The translations under genes were made by a program, and so were the position numbers. Below, piece after piece: positions 59,789-64,000 of a DNA stretch of 64,000 bases (within the stretch, counting starts at the first letter, position 1; every line of letters begins with the position of its first letter). The notes under the pieces were generated by a model. The model did no database searches. It was not told the DNA's origin and saw only the letters and a program-made list of their open reading frames with translations. The stretch spans positions 62,001 through 126,000 of the forward strand of contig SVLI01000002.1 of NCBI GenBank assembly GCA_015068035.1. The letters are read 5' to 3'. The stretch is from Oscillospiraceae bacterium (GTDB taxonomy: Bacteria; Bacillota; Clostridia; Oscillospirales; Oscillospiraceae).

Positions 59789-60232
59789 TTGTTCCACAAG
59801 ACAGGCGATTTCCTCCGGAAGCTGTTTCTGAAATGCAAACGATTCATTCTCTTCGCGCTTGTCGGCGGGATCAACACCGCCGTCGATTACGGTGTGTTCA
59901 CGCTTATTTCTCTGTTGCACGCCCCGGCATGGTTGGGTCAGGCCGCGGGCTACACAGCCGGAACGGTATGCAGCTTTCTGCTCAACCGAAAAATCACCTT
60001 CCGCGACGGGGAGGGCAAAATTCTTCGGCAGGCGCTGGTTTTCGTGCTTGTGAATCTGGCTTCGCTCAGTGTTTCATCGGCGCTTATGGCGCTGCTGACG
60101 AACGCATTTTCGCTCAATCGGTATATCGCAAAGGTTTTTGTTACGGTTTTGACCATGCTTATGAATTATTTTGGATACAAATTGCTGGTATTTAAGATTA
60201 AAGAGAAAAGAGAGGACAAGCAGGATGAATGA
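59789..60232 (+). CDS. GtrA-family membrane protein
   Basis: The protein has 147 residues. The start is probably TTG at 59789, 5 nt after AGGTGA; a GTG at 59780 would consume that site. Four membrane helices follow: FILFALVGGINTAVDYGVFT near 19, AWLGQAAGYTAGTVCSFLLN near 47 with the GtrA hallmark NRKITF, LVFVLVNLASLSVSSALMAL, and FVTVLTMLMNYFGYKLLVF. The family flips or handles lipid-linked sugars such as polyprenyl-phosphate glucose. Its end overlaps the cytidine deaminase start by 8 nt. Confidence 0.85.
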   Translation: MFHKTGDFLRKLFLKCKRFILFALVGGINTAVDYGVFTLISLLHAPAWLGQAAGYTAGTVCSFLLNRKITFRDGEGKILRQALVFVLVNLASLSVSSALMALLTNAFSLNRYIAKVFVTVLTMLMNYFGYKLLVFKIKEKREDKQDE

Positions 60233-60605
60233 CAGAGAGCTTTTGAATTTGGCAAGAGAAGCGGCCGAAAAGGCCTACGTTCCCTATTCCAAGTTCCCGG
60301 TCGGCGCAGCAATCGAATGCGAGGACGGGACAGTATTCACCGGCTGCAATGTTGAGAATGCTGCCCTCGGCAGCACGATCTGTGCGGAGCGCACCGCTGC
60401 CTGCAAGGCGGTCAGCGAGGGTTACCGCCAGTTCAAGCGCATCGCCGTTTACGGCGAGGGTGAGAATTACTGCATGCCCTGTGGCGCATGCCGACAGTTC
60501 CTTTGGGAGTTCTCGCCGGACATGGAGGTGCTCTGCTCCAAAGCGGGCGGCCGCTATGTGAGCTATAAGCTCCGCCAGCTTCTCCCCCATGCTTTTACAC
60601 TGTAA
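60225..60605 (+). CDS. cdd: cytidine deaminase
   Basis: The protein has 126 residues, typical for the small tetrameric form. The ATG at 60225 (MNDRELLNLAREAAEKAYVP) is the family's start. FTGCNVENAALGSTICAERTA near 44-64 holds the zinc Cys and the catalytic Glu, and CMPCGACRQFLWEF near 84-97 holds two more zinc cysteines. It converts cytidine and deoxycytidine to uridine and deoxyuridine. It sits at the end of a short string with GtrA and is followed by a gap and the SLH gene. Confidence 0.95.
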   Translation: MNDRELLNLAREAAEKAYVPYSKFPVGAAIECEDGTVFTGCNVENAALGSTICAERTAACKAVSEGYRQFKRIAVYGEGENYCMPCGACRQFLWEFSPDMEVLCSKAGGRYVSYKLRQLLPHAFTL

Positions 60606-60659
60606 TGCTGTAAATACAGAAAATTATAAATAAATAGCAAGACAGAAAGGATATACGCT

Positions 60660-62000
60660 ATGAAAAAATTTCGCAGGCGCTTTTTCTCCGCGCTGCTGGC
60701 GCTGTGCCTCATGTGCGCACTTCTGCCGCCCACAAGCGCGTTGAACACAAACGACGCCAATTTCCCGGATGTAAAATCCAGCGACTGGTTCTATGAGGAT
60801 CTCAACCGCATGTACAAGCTCGGCATCGTGCACGGCCACACCGATGGCTACTTCCGGCCGGACGATCCGATCACGCGCGGACAGTTCATCACGCTGCTCG
60901 GCATTTACGAGGGCATGTTTACCCTCACCCCGAGCAAGGGCATCCATTGGGCGGAGGTTTACTGGAACACCCTCAACGAAGCCCGCGTGCTGGAAAAGAC
61001 AAGCTCGACCGTCGGCACTTACGGACAGCTTATGGAGCCTGTCTTCCCGCTGACCTTTGATTCGCTGGAAAAGCCGATCACGCGTAAGGAAATGAGCTTG
61101 CTCATCAGCAACATGCTCTACAACGTGTTCTGCAAGGACATGGTCAAGGTTAATGACATCAAGAGCATGATCGCGGACTACAACTCCATCGACGCGAGCT
61201 ATCTTGACGCAATCGAGCAGGCTTACGGCCAGGGCATTATCGCCGGCTATCCGGACGGCAACTTCAAGGCCGAAGGAGTCCTCACCCGCGCCGAGGGCAT
61301 CTCGGTCGTCGCCCGATTGTTCTTTGCCGATCGGCGCGTCGAGGTCGAGGATGCCGAAACCATCGCGCCGACGCCCGAACCCGACACAAGCAATTTCCAG
61401 TCCTTCGCGTTCAAGTATCGCACGATGTCGGAGCAGGAGCGCCGCCTTGCCCTCTTCGGTGACGTAAACAAGACCTATTTCACCTCCAGCGCCGACGCTG
61501 CAAATTACATGACCATGGTAACCGTTCCGATCTGGTCCCTGAACACCACCACCGGCGTAAAGAGCCCCGCGCAGATCAACATCCAGGTGCACAAGCTGGT
61601 GGCCGAGGAGGTCAAGCTGATCTTCCAGGAGATCTACAACGATCCCGAGCGCTTCCCGATGAACCAGGGTGTCGGCGGTGCGCGATTCACCGACACGATG
61701 CGCCACGCCTGGGGCTGCGCCATCGACATCAACCCTGTATACAACTGCGAGTGCAACACGCTTTACGGCTATCTGCAGGTCACCTGCGGCTCCGGCTGGT
61801 GGCCGCTGGGCACCGAGCGGACGCTCTATGCCGGCAACCTCACCACCTCGAGCCCCTTCTCCATCGGCAAGAATCCCGGCGACTACGGTTACAGCGTGGT
61901 GCGGGCCTTTGCCAAGTACGGCTGGGGCTGGGGCGGCAACTGGACCAGCGGCACCCGCTACGACTTCATGCACTTCTCCATCCTGCCCTCCGGCGGTTAA
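60660..62000 (+). CDS. SLH-domain D-Ala-D-Ala carboxypeptidase-like (M15) protein
   Basis: The protein has 446 residues. Residues 1-28 are a signal peptide. Two to three SLH repeats follow: FPDVKSSDWFYEDLNRMYKL near 35-54 with GYFRPDDPITRGQFITLL, and ASYLDAIEQAYGQGIIAGYPDGNFKAEGVLTRAEG near 181-215 in part. These bind secondary cell-wall polymers. The C-terminal domain has H349-A-W-G-C-A-I-D356 and M-H438-F, the H/D/H zinc ligands of peptidase family M15 (VanY/DacY-like). It should trim peptidoglycan stems at the cell surface. The AAAGGATATACGCT ribosome site is fair. Confidence 0.9.
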   Translation: MKKFRRRFFSALLALCLMCALLPPTSALNTNDANFPDVKSSDWFYEDLNRMYKLGIVHGHTDGYFRPDDPITRGQFITLLGIYEGMFTLTPSKGIHWAEVYWNTLNEARVLEKTSSTVGTYGQLMEPVFPLTFDSLEKPITRKEMSLLISNMLYNVFCKDMVKVNDIKSMIADYNSIDASYLDAIEQAYGQGIIAGYPDGNFKAEGVLTRAEGISVVARLFFADRRVEVEDAETIAPTPEPDTSNFQSFAFKYRTMSEQERRLALFGDVNKTYFTSSADAANYMTMVTVPIWSLNTTTGVKSPAQINIQVHKLVAEEVKLIFQEIYNDPERFPMNQGVGGARFTDTMRHAWGCAIDINPVYNCECNTLYGYLQVTCGSGWWPLGTERTLYAGNLTTSSPFSIGKNPGDYGYSVVRAFAKYGWGWGGNWTSGTRYDFMHFSILPSGG

Positions 62001-62022
62001 TACCAAAGGGGCAAGGGATCAA

Positions 62023-62052
62023 CGGCTGCCGCTCCCAAGGAAGCGGCAGCCG
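62023..62052 (+). terminator. hairpin after the SLH-M15 gene
   Basis: A perfect 11-bp stem (62023-62033 with 62042-62052) follows the stop by about 20 nt. No T run follows, so it is at best a weak terminator. Confidence 0.5.
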
Positions 62053-62083
62053 GAATCCGATTGCCACGGCTACATCCCAATGC

Positions 62084-62112
62084 TTGACAATTCCCGCGCA
62101 CAGTGGTATATT
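62084..62112 (+). promoter_or_regulatory. promoter of thrS
   Basis: Consensus TTGACA at 62084-62089, 17 nt, TATATT at 62107-62112. Confidence 0.85.
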
Positions 62113-62134
62113 GCCTACGTTAAATCGGTTATGA

Positions 62135-62340
62135 CGGAGAAGAAACCGTTTCGCCGCGGACAGAGAGGGGCGCATTTTGCTGCAAGCGTCCTGCGCAGGC
62201 GTTCGGCCGTACCGCTCCCGAACCGCCCGGGAAACAACCGGGACGGGTTTCGCCCGTTACAGCGAGCTGCGAGTGAAACGCAGGGTGGAACCGTGCTTTT
62301 GAAATTCAAGCACCCCTGGGAAACCGGGGGTGCTTTTTTG
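62135..62340 (+). promoter_or_regulatory. T-box riboswitch, threonine (ACC) specifier
   Basis: AGAGAG of stem I at 62162-62167, specifier ACC at 62222-62224 within CCGAACCGCCCGG, and the T-box core AGGGTGGAACCGTG at 62282-62295. A strong terminator follows (AAGCACCCC with GGGGTGCTT, then TTTTTT). The Thr codon agrees with the thrS gene behind it. Confidence 0.95.
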
Positions 62341-62406
62341 TATATTCCCGCGAAAAATACGCAAAACAAGCACAAGTGCATTGCAATAGAAGAGAGGACG
62401 ACGACC

Positions 62407-64000
62407 ATGAACGAAAATCAATACAGCTTTGAAAATCCCGATTACCGCCACAGCTATTGGCACACCTGCAGCCACATCATGGCGCAGGCCGTCAAGCGTC
62501 TTTGGCCGGAAGTGCAGCTGACCATCGGCCCCGCCATCGCTGAGGGCTGGTATTATGACATTTTTGCTCCCTTTGCCTTCACGCCGGAAGATCTGGAGAA
62601 GATCGAGGCGGAAATGCGCAAAATCTGCAAGGAAAAGCTGAAGCTCGAGCGCTTCGAGCTGCCACGCGCCGAGGCATTGGAGCTGATGAAGGACAATCCC
62701 TTCAAGGTCGAGCTCATCAACGAGCTGCCCGAGGACGAGGTCATCAGCTTCTACCGTCAGGGCGAGTTCACCGACCTCTGCGCCGGCCCGCATCTGGACT
62801 CCACCGGCCGTGTGAAGGGCAACGCCCTCAAGCTCACAGCCTGCAACGCCTCCTATTGGCGCGGTGACAGCAGCCGCGAGTCTCTGCAGCGCATCTATGG
62901 CATCGCCTTCCCGAAGAAGGAAGAGCTGGACGCCTATCTCACGCGCATTGAGGAGGCCAAGAAGCGCGACCATCGCCGTCTCGGCAAGGAGCTCGGCCTC
63001 TACCTGCTGATGGATGAGGGCCCCGGCTTCCCCTTCTTCCTGCCCAAGGGCATGGTGCTGCGCAACACGCTCATTGACTACTGGCGCACGGTGCATAAGA
63101 AGTATGGCTATGTCGAAATCTCCACGCCCATGATCCTCAACCGCAGCCTTTGGGAGCGCAGCGGCCACTGGGATCACTACAAGGCCAACATGTATTCCAC
63201 CGTCATCGACGAGACCGATTTTGCCATCAAGCCCATGAACTGCCCGGGCGGTATGCTGGTTTACGCCAGCGAGCCGCATTCCTATAAGGAGCTGCCCCTG
63301 CGCGTGGGCGAGCTGGGTCTGGTGCACCGGCACGAGCTTTCCGGCGCGCTGCACGGCCTGTTCCGCGTGCGCTGCTTCACCCAGGACGATGCCCATGTTT
63401 TCATGACGCGGGATCAGATGCGCGAGGTCATTCAGGAAACGGTGCGTCTGTTTGACGAGGTCTATTCTGTCTTCGGCCTCTCCTACGAAATCGAGCTTTC
63501 CACCATGCCGGAGGATCACATCGGCACCGTGGAGGAATGGGAGCACAATCAGGACATCCTCAAGGATGCCATCACCGCCATGGGCAAGAGCTACGTCGTC
63601 AACGAGGGCGACGGCGCCTTCTACGGCCCGAAGCTCGACTTCCACATTGCCGACTCGCTGGGACGCACCTGGCAGTGCGGCACCATCCAGCTTGACAGCC
63701 AGCTTCCCGAGCGTTTTGAGCTTGAATACGTCGGCGAGGACGGCGCCAAGCACCGCCCCGTGATGATCCACCGCGTCGTGCTCGGCTCCATCGAGCGCTT
63801 CATCGGCGTCATCACCGAGCATTTTGCCGGCGCGTTCCCGACCTGGCTCTCCCCCGTGCAGGTCAAGCTGCTCACGGTGACCGACCGCGCGGACGATTAC
63901 GCCGCTTCCATTGCAAAGCAGCTCGACGAGGCGGGCTTCCGCGTGGAGATCGACGGCCGCAACGAGAAGATCGGTAAGAAAATCCGCGAGGCGACGCTGG
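62407..64000 (+). CDS. thrS: threonyl-tRNA synthetase, incomplete at the right edge
   Basis: 531 codons are present and the frame is open at the window edge; about 50 C-terminal residues of the anticodon domain are missing. It starts directly with the editing-domain region (HSYWHTCSHIMAQAVKRLW near 15), so the N-terminal TGS domain found in most bacterial ThrRS is absent. The editing HxxxH is HTCSH. Class II motif 2 is LGLVHRHELSGALHGLFRVR near 302-321, with zinc ligands Cys in MNCPGGM and His in the following blocks. Motif 3 is HRPVMIHRVVLGSIERFIGV near 450. The ATG follows AGAGAGGACG. Expression is under T-box control. Confidence 0.93.
   Translation, partial: MNENQYSFENPDYRHSYWHTCSHIMAQAVKRLWPEVQLTIGPAIAEGWYYDIFAPFAFTPEDLEKIEAEMRKICKEKLKLERFELPRAEALELMKDNPFKVELINELPEDEVISFYRQGEFTDLCAGPHLDSTGRVKGNALKLTACNASYWRGDSSRESLQRIYGIAFPKKEELDAYLTRIEEAKKRDHRRLGKELGLYLLMDEGPGFPFFLPKGMVLRNTLIDYWRTVHKKYGYVEISTPMILNRSLWERSGHWDHYKANMYSTVIDETDFAIKPMNCPGGMLVYASEPHSYKELPLRVGELGLVHRHELSGALHGLFRVRCFTQDDAHVFMTRDQMREVIQETVRLFDEVYSVFGLSYEIELSTMPEDHIGTVEEWEHNQDILKDAITAMGKSYVVNEGDGAFYGPKLDFHIADSLGRTWQCGTIQLDSQLPERFELEYVGEDGAKHRPVMIHRVVLGSIERFIGVITEHFAGAFPTWLSPVQVKLLTVTDRADDYAASIAKQLDEAGFRVEIDGRNEKIGKKIREATL

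Noticed and set aside
62068-62081. 12-nt match to the 5' end of tRNA-Gln (GGCTACATCCCA) before the thrS promoter
   Set aside because: No further tRNA sequence lies beside it; the match is short enough for chance.
1-64000. CRISPR arrays, insertion sequences, prophage or integrase genes
   Set aside because: I found no regularly spaced repeats, transposase or integrase signatures, or phage structural genes.

Overview
The window is a GC-rich chromosomal stretch from an anaerobic Clostridia-type Firmicute, most likely Oscillospirales/Ruminococcaceae-like. This placement is inferred from gene content, not from a database search. Supporting signs are two T-box leaders, a TPP riboswitch on thiT, strong GGAGG ribosome sites, an iron-sulfur NADH/NADPH/ferredoxin-type complex, a radical-SAM maturase, a long PurL carrying its amidotransferase domain, a PurH activity split over two genes, and a thioredoxin reductase without recognisable NADPH motifs. 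Nothing in the window depends on oxygen. No phage, transposase or CRISPR array is visible.

Left part (1-13.3 kb): the 3' end of an alpha/beta hydrolase, a U32 peptidase with a metallo-beta-lactamase-fold hydrolase, a CPA2 antiporter, then three tightly coupled genes (NuoE-like, NuoF-like, and a 2Fe-2S/GltD-like/4Fe-4S fusion). These look like an electron-bifurcating transhydrogenase of the Sporomusa (Stn) type. Next is a T-box leader with a UGG (Trp) specifier in front of a three-gene ABC importer of the TrpXYZ type.

Middle part (13.4-39.2 kb): this accessory stretch holds two small AT-richer membrane/lipoprotein genes; a cupin-like protein with an SDR whose catalytic Lys is Asn; a structured leader before a TlpA thioredoxin lipoprotein, a 45-residue CXXC protein (very short) and a NapH-like ferredoxin; a radical-SAM maturase with a SEC-C tail; a dienelactone hydrolase; a URO-D family protein and an Old-Yellow-Enzyme/FAD oxidoreductase; a PatB-type C-S lyase; ThiT; a TrxA/TrxB pair; GlnRS; a C39-like protease; UraA behind an attenuator-like leader; a flavodoxin-fold reductase; a MATE exporter; and a small gene that appears to interrupt an old bidirectional terminator. 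It ends with an ECF sigma - membrane protein - DUF4358 lipoprotein - MBOAT - DHHW cluster, probably for surface polysaccharide acylation.

Right part (39.5-64 kb): a purine operon on the minus strand in the order purE-purF-purM-purN-IMP cyclohydrolase-AICAR formyltransferase-purD-purL. It is preceded by a hairpin leader. A five-tRNA operon (Gly-Arg-His-Gln-Lys) follows, with a structured repeat downstream that copies the 3' end of tRNA-Lys. Then come a DUF1846 protein, a zinc-ribbon acyltransferase, secA-pgeF-peptide-binding lipoprotein (overlapping start/stop codons), GtrA, cytidine deaminase, an SLH-M15 cell-wall peptidase, and thrS behind a T-box with an ACC (Thr) specifier. thrS runs off the right edge.
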